From: Telmatospirillum sp. J64-1 | GTDB taxonomy: Bacteria > Pseudomonadota > Alphaproteobacteria > Rhodospirillales > Magnetospirillaceae | Length of the DNA: 64,000 bases | Assembly (NCBI RefSeq): GCF_006980715.1 | Contig: NZ_SBHN01000006.1 | Span: 124,001 to 188,000 of the forward strand | Direction of reading: 5' to 3' | Shown: positions 1 through 9,825 of the stretch, one piece after another | Numbering within the stretch: position 1 is the stretch's first letter | Layout: each line of letters starts with the position of its first letter | Notes under the pieces: generated by a model | What the model saw: only the letters and a program-made list of their open reading frames with translations | Databases searched by the model: none | Told to the model about the DNA's origin: nothing | Made by a program: the position numbers and the translations under genes

Positions 1-1188
1 GCATTCCGACATGAAGCGGTCGATCCCCAGGATCAGCGCCATGCCGGCCACCGGCACGGTGGGCACCACCGACAGGGTCGCGGCCAGGGTGACGAAACCC
101 GCCCCCGTCACGCCTGCGGCGCCCTTGGAACTGAGCATGGCGACCAGCAGCAGCAGGATCTGATCTCCCAGCGACAGCGGGATATCCGTGGCCTGGGCGA
201 TGAACAGGGCGGCCATGGTCATGTAGATGTTGGTGCCGTCCAGATTGAAGGAATAACCGGTGGGCACGACCAGGCCGACCACCGAACGCGAGCAGCCCGC
301 GCGTTCCATCTTGTCCATCAGGGTGGGCAGGGCGGCTTCGGACGAGCTGGTGCCCAGGACCAGCAGCAATTCCTCCTTGAGGTAGCGGATCAGGCTCAGG
401 ATCGAGAAGCCGTTGAACCACGCCACCACGCCGAGGACGCCCAGCACGAAGATCAGCGAGGTCAGGTAGAAGGCTCCCACCAGCAGCGCCAGATTGGCGA
501 TCGAGCCGATGCCGTATTTGCCGATGGTGAAGGCCATGGCGCCGAAGGCACCGATGGGCGCGACCTTCATCAGGATGTTGACCAGCTTGAACACACCCTG
601 CGAGACCGATTGCAGGATATGCACCACCGGCTCGGCGGGCTTGCCCACCAGCGCCAGCGACACCCCGAACAGCACCGAGAAGAACAGCACCTGCAGGATC
701 TCGCCCGAGGCGAAGGCGCCGACCACCGTGGTCGGGATGATGTTCATCAGGAAGGCGGTCAGCGAATGCTGCTCGGCCGCCTTGGTATAGGAGGCCACGG
801 CGCCGCCATCCAGCGTCGCCGGGTCGATATGCATGCCGCTGCCGGGCTGGACCACATTGGCGACGACCAGCCCCACCACCAGGGCCAGGGTCGAGAAGAA
901 CAGGAAATAGGCCATGGACTTGGCGCCCACGCGGCCGACCTTCTCCATGTCGTTCATCCCGGCGATGCCGGTGGTCACCGTCAGGAAGATCACCGGGGCG
1001 ATGATCATCTTGACCAGCTTGATGAAGGCGTCGCCCAGCGGCTTCATGTCCGTCCCGATATCGGGATAGAAATGGCCGAGCAGGATGCCGAAGGCGATCG
1101 CGCTCAGGACCTGCACGTAAAGCTGCTGATAGAATTTTTTCTTCTTGCGCGGCTGTGCCGTTTCCGCCGCTTGTACCGTATATGCCAT
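1..1188 (-). CDS. dctA: C4-dicarboxylate/proton symporter DctA (3' end cut by window edge)
   Basis: Inner-membrane symporter that takes up succinate, fumarate and malate. The reading frame runs without a stop from an ATG at 1188 to base 1, giving 396 residues of a family usually 430-440 long, so about 40 C-terminal residues lie outside. Visible DAACS-family features are the hydrophilic start followed by the first helix with [12 protein letters not shown], a serine-rich re-entrant segment ([11 protein letters not shown]), and the substrate-site stretch containing [12 protein letters not shown]. The last residues seen are RFMSEC, typical of DctA near its end. It is divergent from dctBD and preceded by a sigma-54 promoter, so it should be induced by dicarboxylates through DctB/DctD. 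Confidence 0.95.
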   Translation of the reverse strand, partial: MAYTVQAAETAQPRKKKKFYQQLYVQVLSAIAFGILLGHFYPDIGTDMKPLGDAFIKLVKMIIAPVIFLTVTTGIAGMNDMEKVGRVGAKSMAYFLFFSTLALVVGLVVANVVQPGSGMHIDPATLDGGAVASYTKAAEQHSLTAFLMNIIPTTVVGAFASGEILQVLFFSVLFGVSLALVGKPAEPVVHILQSVSQGVFKLVNILMKVAPIGAFGAMAFTIGKYGIGSIANLALLVGAFYLTSLIFVLGVLGVVAWFNGFSILSLIRYLKEELLLVLGTSSSEAALPTLMDKMERAGCSRSVVGLVVPTGYSFNLDGTNIYMTMAALFIAQATDIPLSLGDQILLLLVAMLSSKGAAGVTGAGFVTLAATLSVVPTVPVAGMALILGIDRFMSEC

Positions 1189-1312
1189 CTGTTCCCTTCT
1201 CTTTCCCGGAACCGCCCTCGTACTCTTCGGAAGGCCTTCATTCGCCTTCTTGCGGCCCAATTCCTTTCGCACTGCACCCTCCCGGAACGGGTAGGCGCCT
1301 CACCGCCCTACT

Positions 1313-1328
1313 GGCATTTTTTGTGCCA
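1313..1328 (-). promoter_or_regulatory. sigma-54 promoter of dctA
   Basis: Read on the minus strand the bases are TGGCACAAAAAATGCC. This gives the invariant GG (1327-1326) and GC (1315-1314) separated by exactly 10 bp, matching the RpoN -24/-12 consensus TGGCAC-N5-TTGC with one change. Transcription would start near 1302 and leave a leader of about 115 nt before the dctA ATG. Confidence 0.85.
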
Positions 1329-1411
1329 AATTCCGTTCCAGCCGAAAAAACTTGCCGGGCATTGCGAAAGCTGAACTTTTTGCGAAAGAAAAGTTGCCTT
1401 CCGGAATCGTA

Positions 1412-1460
1412 TGTGCGGATTTCCGCACAATGCTGTAAAAGATGAGCGGTTTGCCGCACA
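1412..1460. promoter_or_regulatory. tandem upstream activator sites, probably for DctD
   Basis: Bases 1412-1429 are a perfect 18-bp palindrome (TGTGCGGATTTCCGCACA). Bases 1443-1460 (TGAGCGGTTTGCCGCACA) are a degraded copy. Their centres are 31 bp apart, about three helical turns, so both lie on one face. They start 84 bp upstream of the dctA sigma-54 promoter, the usual distance for an enhancer-binding activator. DctD, encoded next door with a GAFTGA loop, is the obvious ligand; that assignment is inference. Confidence 0.75.
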
Positions 1461-1493
1461 TTCCGGTGCCGGTCCTTCTGGGAATCTCCGTCC

Positions 1494-3290
1494 GTGGCCA
1501 TTTCCTCCTTCCCCCTTTCCGCCCAGCCGCGTCCCCGCCCGCGCCCGTGGCTCCTGTTCGCGCTGGCCGCGCTCGTGCTGCTGCTGGGCGCCTTATGGGG
1601 GGCGGGCGAGATCGGGCGGAAACTGGCCCTGGCGGAATTGCTCGGCGATGCCGAGGCTTCGGCGACGCTTCATGCCGGGACGCTGGAAAATGCCTTGGAC
1701 AAGCAGCGCGCCTTGCCCTTCATCCTCGCCCAGGACCCCGACTTCCGCGCCGCCCTGGCCGCGCCTCAAGACGAAGAGAGGCTGGCCGCGCTGAACGCCA
1801 AGCTGGAATCCCTCAGCACCGGCGGCGGCATGTCGATCGTCTATCTGATGGACCGCAACGGCACCGCGATTGCCGCCAGCAACTGGCGCGAACCCACCAG
1901 CTTCGTCGGCCGGAACTACGCCTTCCGCCCCTATTTCCAGCGCGCTCTCGCCCAGGGCGCAGCGGAACATTTCGCCATGGGCAATGTCAGCCACCTGCCC
2001 GGCGTCTATCTCGCCCGCCGCATCGACGGCCCTGACGGCGTGCTGGGCGTGCTGGTGGTGAAGATGGATTTCCGGAAGCTGGAAGCCGACTGGCGCGCCT
2101 ATGCCCGCCCGGCCTTCGTGGCCGACGAACGCGGCATCATCCTGATCACCAGCCTGCCCGAATGGCGCTTCCGCACCCTGGCCCCCATCCCGCCCCAGGA
2201 CAAGAACGCCATCCGCGCCAGCCTGCAATTCGGCGCCGCCCCCCTGGACCCGCTGCCCGCCGACAGCCATGACGGCTTCCTGGAAGTGACCAAGGCCGTC
2301 GCCTCCACGCCCTGGACCCTGCATCTGCTGGCCCCGACGCAGCAGGCCGTCAGCCGTTCGGTCTTCCAGATGCGGACCCTGGCCCTCCTCAGCGTCTCCG
2401 CCCTGCTCGCCTTCGCCGCTTTGCAGCTCACCCGCCGCGAACGCCTGCTGGCCCACAGCGCCGCGCAGGAGGCCATCCGCCTCGACCTGGAAAACCGGGT
2501 CGTTGCGCGCACCAAGGATCTGCTCGCCGCCAACCGGCAGCTTCAGGCGGAAATGGAAGAGCGCCAGCGCGCCGAGGCCCATCAGCAGCAGCTTCAGGAC
2601 GAACTGGTCCAGGCCAACAAGCTGGCGCTGCTGGGCCAGATCACCGCCAGCGTGGCCCACGAGATCAACCAGCCGGTGGCGGCGATCCGCAGCTATGCCG
2701 ACAATGCCGCCCTTTACCTGGCCCGCAGCCAGCCCGATTCGGTCGAGCGCAACCTCAAGACCATCGCCGCCCTGACCGAGCGCATCGGCACCATTACCGA
2801 CGGATTGCGCGCCTTCTCGCGCAAGGCCACCGGGCAGATCGAGGCCGTGTCCCCCGCCGCGGCCATTTCCGGCGCGCTGCTGCTGCTGGGGCACCGCCTG
2901 CGCCAGAGCGATGTCGAGCTGGTCACGGAATTCGGCCCCGAGGGCCTGCTGGCCGCCGCCGAGCGGGTGCGGCTGGAACAGGTGCTGGTGAACCTGCTGC
3001 AGAACAGCCTGGATGCCCTGGCCGGCACGCCCGCCCCCATGATCCGCCTGTCCGTTGCCGAGGACGGTGGGGAGGTACGGATTACCGTGGCCGATAACGG
3101 CCCCGGCCTGCCGCCTCAGGTCATGCAGGCGCTGTTCACGCCCTTCGTCACCACCAAGGAATCCGGGCTGGGCCTGGGGCTGGTGATCTCGCACGATATC
3201 CTGGCCGATTTCGGCGGCTGCCTGGAGGCCGAGAACAGCGCCGAAGGCGGCGCCTGCTTCACCCTCATCCTGCCGAGGTTCCCGTCATGA
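1494..3290 (+). CDS. dctB: C4-dicarboxylate sensor histidine kinase DctB
   Basis: Membrane sensor that phosphorylates DctD when dicarboxylate is present. The 598-residue protein starts at a GTG. It has a first membrane helix at about 18-36, a periplasmic double-Cache-type sensor from about 45 to 290 ([19 protein letters not shown], the usual DctB signatures), a second helix at about 294-312, then a coiled coil. The H-box contains VAHEINQP with the phospho-accepting His389, followed by an N box ([10 protein letters not shown]), DNGPGLP and a GLGLGL ATP-binding end. Its stop overlaps the dctD start by four bases (ATGA), so the two are translationally coupled. No strong Shine-Dalgarno precedes the GTG, so the exact start is slightly uncertain. 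Confidence 0.92.
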   Translation: MAISSFPLSAQPRPRPRPWLLFALAALVLLLGALWGAGEIGRKLALAELLGDAEASATLHAGTLENALDKQRALPFILAQDPDFRAALAAPQDEERLAALNAKLESLSTGGGMSIVYLMDRNGTAIAASNWREPTSFVGRNYAFRPYFQRALAQGAAEHFAMGNVSHLPGVYLARRIDGPDGVLGVLVVKMDFRKLEADWRAYARPAFVADERGIILITSLPEWRFRTLAPIPPQDKNAIRASLQFGAAPLDPLPADSHDGFLEVTKAVASTPWTLHLLAPTQQAVSRSVFQMRTLALLSVSALLAFAALQLTRRERLLAHSAAQEAIRLDLENRVVARTKDLLAANRQLQAEMEERQRAEAHQQQLQDELVQANKLALLGQITASVAHEINQPVAAIRSYADNAALYLARSQPDSVERNLKTIAALTERIGTITDGLRAFSRKATGQIEAVSPAAAISGALLLLGHRLRQSDVELVTEFGPEGLLAAAERVRLEQVLVNLLQNSLDALAGTPAPMIRLSVAEDGGEVRITVADNGPGLPPQVMQALFTPFVTTKESGLGLGLVISHDILADFGGCLEAENSAEGGACFTLILPRFPS

Positions 3291-4636
3291 CCGTTGCCGT
3301 CAACACCGTCGCCTTCATCGACGACGACGAGGATCTGCGCCTGGCCAATGCCGACAGCCTGCATCTGGCGGGATTCGAGCCGCTGCTCTTCGCTTCGGCG
3401 GAAGAGGCCCTGGCCAGGCTGACGCCCGACTTTCCGGGCATCGTGGTCAGCGACATCCGCATGCCGCGCCTGGACGGCCTGCAGCTTTTCCACCGCCTGA
3501 AGGAGATGGATGACGGCCTGCCGGTCATCCTGATCACCGGCCATGGCGACATTCCCATGGCGGTCGAGGCCATGCGCGAAGGCGTCCACGACTTCGTCTC
3601 CAAGCCCTATGGCGCCGAACGGCTGATCGGCAGCGTGCGCCGCGCCCTGGAGACCCGCCGCCTCGTGCTGGAGAACCGGCGGCTGAAGGAAATGGTGCAA
3701 TCCTCCGTCGACGAGGCCTTCCCGCTGATCGGCGAGACGCCGGTGATGGAAAGGCTGCGCCAGACCCTGCGCCATATCGCCGATGCCGATGTGGACGTGC
3801 TGCTGCTGGGAGAGACCGGCAGCGGCAAGGAAGTGGTCGCCAATACCCTGCACCGCTGGAGCCGCCGCAAGAGCCGCCCCTTCGTCGCCGTCAATTGCGG
3901 CGCGGTGCCCGAAACGGTGATGGAGAGCGAGCTGTTCGGCCACGAAGCCGGGGCCTTCACCGGCGCCCAGCGCCGCCGCATCGGGCGGATCGAACATGCC
4001 GACGGCGGCACGCTGTTCCTGGACGAATTGGACAGCATGACCCCGGCCCTTCAGGTCAAGTTGCTGCGCGTCCTCGACAGCCGCGAGATCGCGCCGCTGG
4101 GCACCAACGAAATCCGCCCCGTCGACCTGCGGGTCGTCGCCGCCACCAAGATCGACCTGTCCGATCCCATCAAGCGCGGCGAGTTCCGCCAGGACCTCTA
4201 TTACCGCCTGAACGCGGTCACGCTCCGCATTCCTCCCCTGCGCGAACGCAAGGCCGACATCCCCCTGCTCTTCGCACATTTCCTCAACCGCGCCTCGGCC
4301 CGCTATGGCCGCGAAGCACCACCCGTGACCGCCAGCGTCAAGCGGCGCCTGCTCGATCATGACTGGGAAGGCAATGTACGCGAGCTATCCCGCTTCGCCG
4401 AACGCTTCGCCCTCGGCCTGCTCGACGAGGACAGCGCCGCCGGTCCCGACCGGCCCGGCGAGCCCCTGCCCCTGCCCCAGCGCGTGGACAATTATGAAAA
4501 GGACGTGATCTGCGAGACCCTGCTGGCCCATGGCGGCGACGTGAAGGCCTGCATCGAGGAATTGGGCATCCCGCGCAAGACCTTCTACGACAAGGTCAAG
4601 CGCCACGGCATCCAGTTGAACGATTTCCGGGGCTGA
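3287..4636 (+). CDS. dctD: C4-dicarboxylate response regulator DctD (sigma-54 activator)
   Basis: NtrC-family activator of 449 residues. The receiver domain (about 1-125) has the acidic pocket IDDDED and phospho-acceptor Asp56 in VVSDIRMP. The AAA+ domain (about 145-380) carries Walker A GETGSGKE, the sigma-54-contact loop GAFTGA, a Walker B-type LFLDE and arginine-finger region. The C-terminus (about 400-449) is a Fis-type helix-turn-helix ending in [14 protein letters not shown]. With DctB it should bind the palindromes at 1412-1460 and drive the RpoN promoter of dctA. The four-base overlap with dctB supports this start. Confidence 0.93.
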   Translation: MTVAVNTVAFIDDDEDLRLANADSLHLAGFEPLLFASAEEALARLTPDFPGIVVSDIRMPRLDGLQLFHRLKEMDDGLPVILITGHGDIPMAVEAMREGVHDFVSKPYGAERLIGSVRRALETRRLVLENRRLKEMVQSSVDEAFPLIGETPVMERLRQTLRHIADADVDVLLLGETGSGKEVVANTLHRWSRRKSRPFVAVNCGAVPETVMESELFGHEAGAFTGAQRRRIGRIEHADGGTLFLDELDSMTPALQVKLLRVLDSREIAPLGTNEIRPVDLRVVAATKIDLSDPIKRGEFRQDLYYRLNAVTLRIPPLRERKADIPLLFAHFLNRASARYGREAPPVTASVKRRLLDHDWEGNVRELSRFAERFALGLLDEDSAAGPDRPGEPLPLPQRVDNYEKDVICETLLAHGGDVKACIEELGIPRKTFYDKVKRHGIQLNDFRG

Positions 4637-4661
4637 TCCCATCGGGATGCGCCCTACGCTT

Positions 4662-4740
4662 CGTCACTCCCGCGAAAGTGGGAGTCTATGCCGCAGACCG
4701 GGAACGCGGCGTCCTGGATTCCCGCTTTCGCGGGAATGAC
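4662..4740. repeat. REP-like inverted repeat element
   Basis: Two arms of about 23 bp, near 4662-4685 and 4716-4740, are inverted copies that differ at only three positions. Each arm is itself partly palindromic around CCCGCGAAAGYGGG. The element sits between the convergent ends of dctD and the cell-wall hydrolase gene and could form a hairpin that ends or shields both transcripts. Elements with this CCCGCGAAAGCGGG core are common dispersed intergenic repeats in proteobacteria. Confidence 0.7.
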
Positions 4741-4772
4741 GGGAGAACCAGTTCCCTACGGGACGGTTCTTC

Positions 4773-5270
4773 TCACTCCGGCAGCATGAAATAGATATGG
4801 CGGCCGATGACCTGGGGATCGACCTTCTCTTCCGACCAGGCCACCTCGAGGTCGACGACGTGATAGTAGAGGGCGCCGTTGGTGGGGTCTTCGGTGCGGC
4901 CGTTCAGCACCTCGCGCGCCAAGGTCAGGGCGGCGGCCCAGGCATCCAGGTCTCGGGGTTCGGTGGATCGGCCGTCGCACCACCAGGAGAACTGGCACGG
5001 TCCCTTCTTGCCGCCCTGGGTCACCACCTCGCAGACGGTATTGGGAAAGGCGGGATGGGCGACCCGGTTCAGGGTGACATGGGCGACGGCCAGTTGCCCG
5101 ACCTGGGGCTCGCCGCGGGCCTCGAAATAGATGTTCTGGGCCAGGCAGGCCAGTTCCTCGTTCGGGCCGCTCTTCTCGGGGGAGGTCCCCAATGTCGGCG
5201 AGGCCTGGACCGGCGAGGCCAGGAAAAAAATCGCCGCTCCGGCGGCCAAAAGAGCGCTTTGCATCTTCAT
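4773..5270 (-). CDS. SleB/CwlJ-family cell wall hydrolase
   Basis: Predicted exported peptidoglycan hydrolase of 165 residues. Residues 1-23 form a cleavable signal peptide ending at VQASP. The mature part is a Hydrolase_2 domain with the family signature around the catalytic Glu in YFEARGE (residues 49-54), then VAHVTLNRV, the CQFSWWCDG block and a C-terminal YYH. Non-sporing alphaproteobacteria use such proteins in growth or division rather than germination. It is followed upstream by the extensin-like lipoprotein gene on the same strand, 57 bp away, so the two envelope genes may share a transcript. Confidence 0.85.
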   Translation of the reverse strand: MKMQSALLAAGAAIFFLASPVQASPTLGTSPEKSGPNEELACLAQNIYFEARGEPQVGQLAVAHVTLNRVAHPAFPNTVCEVVTQGGKKGPCQFSWWCDGRSTEPRDLDAWAAALTLAREVLNGRTEDPTNGALYYHVVDLEVAWSEEKVDPQVIGRHIYFMLPE

Positions 5271-5327
5271 GTCGGCGGATATGGTCCCAACCGACGCTTC
5301 TGCCTAGCCCTTTGCACCGACAGCGCG

Positions 5328-5978
5328 TCAGGCATCACACCGGCGGTAGGGCCCGATATCCAGATGGAGATGATCCTCATGGAAGACATCGGTGCGCGGA
5401 GTCAGGACGACGTTGAAGATATCGCAGGATCCGCGCGCCACATCCCGCAGGAAGCGGGACTTGGCGCTGCCGTCGTTCCAGTTGCGCTTGACGTTGATGG
5501 TGATCCCGCCCTCGATGTCGAACCCCAGGATGTCGATGGCCTGCCCCAGGGCGTGCTGGCTGAGACGGTTACGCGATCCGGTTTCGTTGCGGCAGACATA
5601 GGTACCGGCATGCCAGACCTTGGTCGCCGGACGGCCGAAATGCTTCAGGGCCGCAGGCTGCACCACCTCGGCCTCGAAGCGGTGGATGGTGGCGGCCATC
5701 TGGCAGGTCACGACGGAGGGACGGTTCCAGGGAATCGCCGCCGCCGTCACCCGCACCGGATTATCGACGCCGCAGCCCTGCGGGGTGGAGATGGCGGGCA
5801 CCGTCTCGAACTCCACCCGATAGCTTTCCAGTTCTTGCAGGCAGGACGGTCCTGCCGGAACAGGAATGGCCGCGACGGGCGGCGGCGGTGGAGCGGGCGA
5901 GGCACAGGCCGCCAGAACGGCCAATGACGACAAGACCCAGAACCGACACCCCCAACCCATGCCCCATCCTCCCTGCAA
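5328..5978 (-). CDS. extensin-family (M15-like) lipoprotein
   Basis: Predicted 216-residue envelope protein. A signal sequence ends in a lipobox (LAACAS), followed by a proline-rich linker. The remainder matches the extensin-like C-terminal family, which shares the zinc-peptidase M15 layout: SQHALGQAID gives the S-x-H-x(2)-G-x-A-x-D motif and HEDHLHLD gives the last His ligand. A peptidoglycan carboxypeptidase-like role is inferred from that fold only. An in-frame ATG five residues downstream gives a more normal signal peptide, so the true start may be 5963. The protein ends in RRCDA, with four to five cysteines likely in disulfides. Confidence 0.8.
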   Translation of the reverse strand: MQGGWGMGWGCRFWVLSSLAVLAACASPAPPPPPVAAIPVPAGPSCLQELESYRVEFETVPAISTPQGCGVDNPVRVTAAAIPWNRPSVVTCQMAATIHRFEAEVVQPAALKHFGRPATKVWHAGTYVCRNETGSRNRLSQHALGQAIDILGFDIEGGITINVKRNWNDGSAKSRFLRDVARGSCDIFNVVLTPRTDVFHEDHLHLDIGPYRRCDA

Positions 5979-6041
5979 GACAGGGAGGTTCTACCTCAAA
6001 AGAGGGGGCGGTTTCGACCTTTTCGGGACGGGCCCAGCCGA

Positions 6042-7739
6042 TTAATGGAATCCCGCCCGCCCCAGAAGGCTGTAGAAAGCGCGCAGGCTGCGGGCTTGGG
6101 CGGTGGCATCCAGACCGGTGACGAATTCCTTCTCGAAATCGGGGCGGCGCAGATGCGACACCACGCGTTCGCGCGCCAGCTTCAGGGCCTTGCCCTCGGG
6201 CAGGACGCCCGCAGCACAGAACTGCACCAGCATGATGGCGCGCTGGCGCAGGGGACTGTCCGGCTTGTCCAGCTTTTCGATCACCCCCTCGCGCAGCAGG
6301 TAGCGGGCCAGCAGATCGTCGATATGATCGGCCAAGCCCTGGCGCATGTCCTCGGGCAGGTGCGAGGCCATGAGGAAACGGTGCAGCCGCGTCGCCCGCA
6401 CCATCTTGTCCTTGGGCGACAGCTTGGCCGGTACCAGCTTCTCCAGGTCGCGCACATGCACGGTATCATGGATCAGCTTCAGCACGTCGCCGCCATGGTC
6501 GCGGCCCAGCTGCGCCCTCAGCAGTTCGACCAGGAACATGACCTCCACGTCGGGCATGCGGATCATGTTGAGGACGCCGCCGATGGCGATGCACTGGCCG
6601 GTGCGCCCGCCCTGTTCGAGCGAACGGGCAAAGCGCAAGACCAGCGCCGCCGCCACGTCCGGCCCGCCACAAACGCCTTCGGGGCCGACCAGCCGGGCCA
6701 AAACCCGGCGCAGGGCCTGGTCCTCACTGCCGGGACCTGCTCGGTCCAGCGGCTGAGCACTGGCCAGTTGGCGCTGCACGCGATCCAGCAAGGCGGCACG
6801 GCAGGCCGGCAGCAAGCCTGCGGCGAACAATCCGTTCAGAACCTCCAGCTGCGGAGAATCGGCAGGCGAGGTCTTGGCCAGGCCTTCGGACAGGTCGACC
6901 ATCTGGATCAGGGCGGCGGCCAGACTGCGCTGATGGCCCAGCACGTCCTGCAAGGCCGAAGGCACGCCCAGCAGATCGGCGATCACCCCGTCGAGCAGGC
7001 TCATGGAAGCCGGAGGCAATCCCTTGCCGCTGAGCCTGGTCAGGCGTTCCAGCTTGCCCAGCCAGTTGCGGGTGGTGATCAGGTCGTTGCTGAGGACGAC
7101 CAGCGAATAGTAATCCCGGTCCTCGTCGTCCTCGGCGAAGCGGCTTACCTCCTCGACCACCTTGGCGAAATCGTCGTCCAGGCGCGGCAGGCTCCGCATG
7201 CGCTCCGCCCGCAAGGCCCGGACCGACATCTGGTCCACGGCGCGGTACAATTCGTCGCGGCGTTCGCGGCTGTCATCACCGGTTATGCGCGACTGCACCG
7301 TGGCGACGCGATCCACCGCCGAGGGATACAGGCTGTCGGTATCCTGGATGCGTTTCAGCGCCCGGTAGTTGTGCAGCAACTCGGTCGGCGTCATCACCGC
7401 CTGTTCCAGATAGTTGCGCAGCAAGCGCCCAATGGTCATGCGGCTGGCCTGGCTGAAATAATCGGCGGGCTGGCGGCAGACATTGGCGGTTTCGATGGCG
7501 ACGATGCGCACCTGGTCGGGATTGCTCTCGCGCATCTGGGTAAAGACCACCGTCTCGGTGATCTGGCCGTCGGCGCGGGCCCAATTCTTGACCACCCGCA
7601 CCCCCTGCACTGGCGGAGTGGCGGAAAACAGCTTCTTGGCACAGGCGCGCCCTGCGGATTCCGTTTCGCGGAATTCCTCCGTCGACCAATGCCCATTCCG
7701 GAAAGTCTGGATTTCGAAACTTGCGCGACCGGCCGACAT
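6042..7739 (-). CDS. hypothetical 565-residue helical protein
   Basis: I do not recognise this protein. It has no signal peptide and no membrane helix. The first 90 or so residues look like a beta-rich sensor or binding domain (SFEIQTFRNGHW, VRVVKNWARADGQI, VFTQM), and the rest is a long alpha-helical region rich in Leu, Arg and Asp without a known catalytic motif. The near-repeating hydrophobic helices suggest an alpha-solenoid or scaffold. It stands alone on the minus strand, divergent from arsR, with no gene close behind it in the same direction apart from the extensin gene 63 bp downstream. Codon use is the same as its neighbours, so it appears native. Confidence 0.75.
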   Translation of the reverse strand: MSAGRASFEIQTFRNGHWSTEEFRETESAGRACAKKLFSATPPVQGVRVVKNWARADGQITETVVFTQMRESNPDQVRIVAIETANVCRQPADYFSQASRMTIGRLLRNYLEQAVMTPTELLHNYRALKRIQDTDSLYPSAVDRVATVQSRITGDDSRERRDELYRAVDQMSVRALRAERMRSLPRLDDDFAKVVEEVSRFAEDDEDRDYYSLVVLSNDLITTRNWLGKLERLTRLSGKGLPPASMSLLDGVIADLLGVPSALQDVLGHQRSLAAALIQMVDLSEGLAKTSPADSPQLEVLNGLFAAGLLPACRAALLDRVQRQLASAQPLDRAGPGSEDQALRRVLARLVGPEGVCGGPDVAAALVLRFARSLEQGGRTGQCIAIGGVLNMIRMPDVEVMFLVELLRAQLGRDHGGDVLKLIHDTVHVRDLEKLVPAKLSPKDKMVRATRLHRFLMASHLPEDMRQGLADHIDDLLARYLLREGVIEKLDKPDSPLRQRAIMLVQFCAAGVLPEGKALKLARERVVSHLRRPDFEKEFVTGLDATAQARSLRAFYSLLGRAGFH

Positions 7740-7903
7740 CCTTGCCTCTTCTGGATGCTATGCGCACTCATAATTCGCCAAGGCAAAGGGCGCCGCAAGA
7801 CACATTTATGTCACAGATGCTTTTGCCATAACGCCTTCCACACCGCCGATTTCTCATCCTCGACAGGGCTTCAACCGCCTGTTTTTTCTTGCCTTCGGCC
7901 AAA

Positions 7904-7923
7904 ATATCGTTAATTCTGGATAT
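7904..7923 (+). promoter_or_regulatory. possible ArsR operator
   Basis: An AT-rich imperfect dyad ATATC-N10-GATAT ends directly against the arsR ATG. ArsR/SmtB repressors often bind such 5-N10-5 AT-rich dyads over their own promoter. A TTGCC at 7890 could be the -35, which would leave arsR with almost no leader and explain the missing ribosome site. Confidence 0.4.
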
Positions 7924-8283
7924 ATGGAAAACGAAGATGCCATCCTCGCCTTGTCGGCCCTCGCCCAAGCCACGCGCCTGGATACCTTCCGCCTGCTCGT
8001 ACGGCATGAACCGGCCGGGCTGCCCGCCGGAGAGGTGGCGCGCCTGCTGGGCGTTCCCCAGAACACCATGTCGGCGCATCTCTCGGTGCTGGCGCGGGCC
8101 GGGCTGGTGATGTCGGAACGCCGCAGCCGCTCGATCATCTATCGCGCCCAGGTCGCCCGCCTGCGCGAGCTGACCCTGTTCCTGCTCAAGGATTGCTGCG
8201 GCGGCAATCAGGCTCTTTGCCAGCCGCTGATCGACGAGCTTCTGCCCTGCTGCCCCGACACCGAATGCGCCGCACCGGAGTGA
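7924..8283 (+). CDS. arsR: ArsR-family arsenic-responsive repressor
   Basis: Winged-helix repressor of 119 residues; HTH around 36-62 (GEVARLLGVPQNTMSAHLSVLARAG). The classical alpha-3 ELCVCDL metal site is absent. Instead a C-terminal cluster holds Cys91, Cys92 and Cys99, with further Cys109, Cys110 and Cys115. A CC-x6-C group near this position resembles the As(III) site of Acidithiobacillus ferrooxidans ArsR (Cys95/96/102). The gene is the first of an arsR-arsC-acr3 operon with only 5 bp to arsC. Arsenite binding should release the operator and switch on the operon. Confidence 0.9.
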   Translation: MENEDAILALSALAQATRLDTFRLLVRHEPAGLPAGEVARLLGVPQNTMSAHLSVLARAGLVMSERRSRSIIYRAQVARLRELTLFLLKDCCGGNQALCQPLIDELLPCCPDTECAAPE

Positions 8284-8288
8284 CGATC

Positions 8289-8711
8289 ATGGATATCATC
8301 GCCTACCACAATCCCGATTGCGGCACGTCGCGTAACGTACTGGGCCTGATCCGCAATGCCGGGATCGAGCCTCATGTCGTCGAATACCTGAAGACGCCGC
8401 CCAGCCGGGCGATGCTGGCCTGGCTCATCGCGCGGATGGGTGTTTCCGTGCGTTCGGTCCTGCGCGAGAAGGGAACGCCCTTCCATGAACTCGGGCTGGA
8501 CGATCCCGGCCTCGGCGACGGTCAGCTTCTCGACGCGATGATGGCCCATCCCATCCTCATCAACCGGCCCATCGTCGTCACGCCTTTGGGCGTGAAACTC
8601 TGCCGCCCCTCCGAAACCGTTCTCGACATCCTGCCGCTTCCCCAGCAAGGCGCCTTCGCCAAGGAGGACGGCGAGAAGGTCGTCGACGAACAGGGGCGCA
8701 AGCTGCTCTAG
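8289..8711 (+). CDS. arsC: arsenate reductase ArsC (glutaredoxin-dependent type)
   Basis: Reduces arsenate to arsenite using glutaredoxin and glutathione. The 140-residue protein starts at the ATG 5 bp after arsR; upstream in-frame sequence is arsR in another frame and is not part of it. The active-site loop HNPDCGTSRN holds catalytic Cys11, and the anion-binding arginines appear in YLKTPPSR and INRPIV. These features and the length match the E. coli plasmid R773 ArsC type. The arsenite made here is the substrate of the exporter encoded 18 bp downstream. Confidence 0.93.
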   Translation: MDIIAYHNPDCGTSRNVLGLIRNAGIEPHVVEYLKTPPSRAMLAWLIARMGVSVRSVLREKGTPFHELGLDDPGLGDGQLLDAMMAHPILINRPIVVTPLGVKLCRPSETVLDILPLPQQGAFAKEDGEKVVDEQGRKLL

Positions 8712-8729
8712 ATCCAAGGATTTCCGATC

Positions 8730-9797
8730 ATGACACTCCAGGGCCATCCCCCGGCCAAGTCCGATCCCGCCCCCATGGGCCTGTTCGAGCGCTGGCTCAG
8801 CCTGTGGGTGGCGTTGTGCATCCTCGCGGGCATCGCGCTGGGCACCCTGGCGCCCGGCCTGTTCGAGGCACTGGCGGCGCTGGAATACGCCAATGTCAAT
8901 TTCGTCGTCGCAGTGCTGATCTGGGTGATGATCTACCCGATGATGGTCAATGTGGATTTCGCCAGCCTGCTGCATGTGGGCGAGCGGCCCAAGGGGCTGG
9001 TCATCACGCTGACCGTGAACTGGCTGATCAAGCCCTTCAGCATGGCCGCCCTGGGCGTGCTGTTCTTCGAGGTCTTCTTCCGCGGCCTGATCGATCCCGC
9101 CGATGCCAAGGAATATATCGCCGGTCTGATCCTGCTGGGGGCCGCGCCCTGCACCGCCATGGTCTTCGTCTGGAGCCAGCTGACCCGGGGCGATGCCACC
9201 TATACCCTGGTGCAGGTGTCGCTGAACGACCTGATCATGGTCTTCGCCTTCGCCCCTATCGTGGCGCTGCTGCTGGGCGTGACCGATATCGTGGTGCCGT
9301 GGGAAACGCTGCTGCTGTCGGTGCTGCTGTATGTGGTGGTCCCGCTGGCCGCGGGCATCATCACCCGCCGCGCCCTGCTGTCCGGCAGCAGGAACGGACT
9401 GCAGGACGTGGCGCGCTTCACGGCGAAGCTGAAGCCGCTGTCCATCCTGGGCCTGCTGGCCACGGTGGTGATCCTGTTCGGCTTCCAGGGCCTGACCATC
9501 GTCGAGCAGCCTTTGCTGATCGCCCTGATCGCCCTGCCGCTGATCGCCCAGAGCTACGGCATCTTCTTCATCGCCTATGGCTGGGCCTATCTGTGGCGCG
9601 TGCCCTTCAATGTCGCCGCCCCCGCCGCACTGATCGGCACGTCGAACTTCTTCGAACTGGCCGTGGCGGTCGCCATCAGCCTGTTCGGCCTGAACAGCGG
9701 CGCCGCCCTGGCAACGGTGGTCGGCGTGCTGGTCGAAGTGCCGGTGATGCTGTCCCTGGTCGCCTTCGCCAACCGCACCCGGCATAAATTCGCCTAA
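8730..9797 (+). CDS. acr3: ACR3-family arsenite efflux permease
   Basis: Integral membrane exporter of arsenite, 355 residues with about ten hydrophobic helices. The conserved ACR3 block [19 protein letters not shown] carries the essential cysteine of helix 4. A second conserved stretch is [15 protein letters not shown], with the conserved Glu of a late helix. It completes the operon with arsR and arsC, 18 bp after arsC. The family is BART-superfamily and uses the proton motive force; no ArsA ATPase gene is nearby. The protein starts at [10 protein letters not shown], after a short cytoplasmic lead. Confidence 0.93.
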   Translation: MTLQGHPPAKSDPAPMGLFERWLSLWVALCILAGIALGTLAPGLFEALAALEYANVNFVVAVLIWVMIYPMMVNVDFASLLHVGERPKGLVITLTVNWLIKPFSMAALGVLFFEVFFRGLIDPADAKEYIAGLILLGAAPCTAMVFVWSQLTRGDATYTLVQVSLNDLIMVFAFAPIVALLLGVTDIVVPWETLLLSVLLYVVVPLAAGIITRRALLSGSRNGLQDVARFTAKLKPLSILGLLATVVILFGFQGLTIVEQPLLIALIALPLIAQSYGIFFIAYGWAYLWRVPFNVAAPAALIGTSNFFELAVAVAISLFGLNSGAALATVVGVLVEVPVMLSLVAFANRTRHKFA

Positions 9798-9825
9798 GGC
9801 CGGGTCCGGCAACGATAGAAAGGAA

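Noticed and set aside
1593-3194. Long open frame antisense to dctB (533 codons)
   Set aside because: High GC leaves few stops in the reverse frame; the translation is low-complexity Gly/Gln/Asp-rich with no domains, while the plus strand has a complete kinase.
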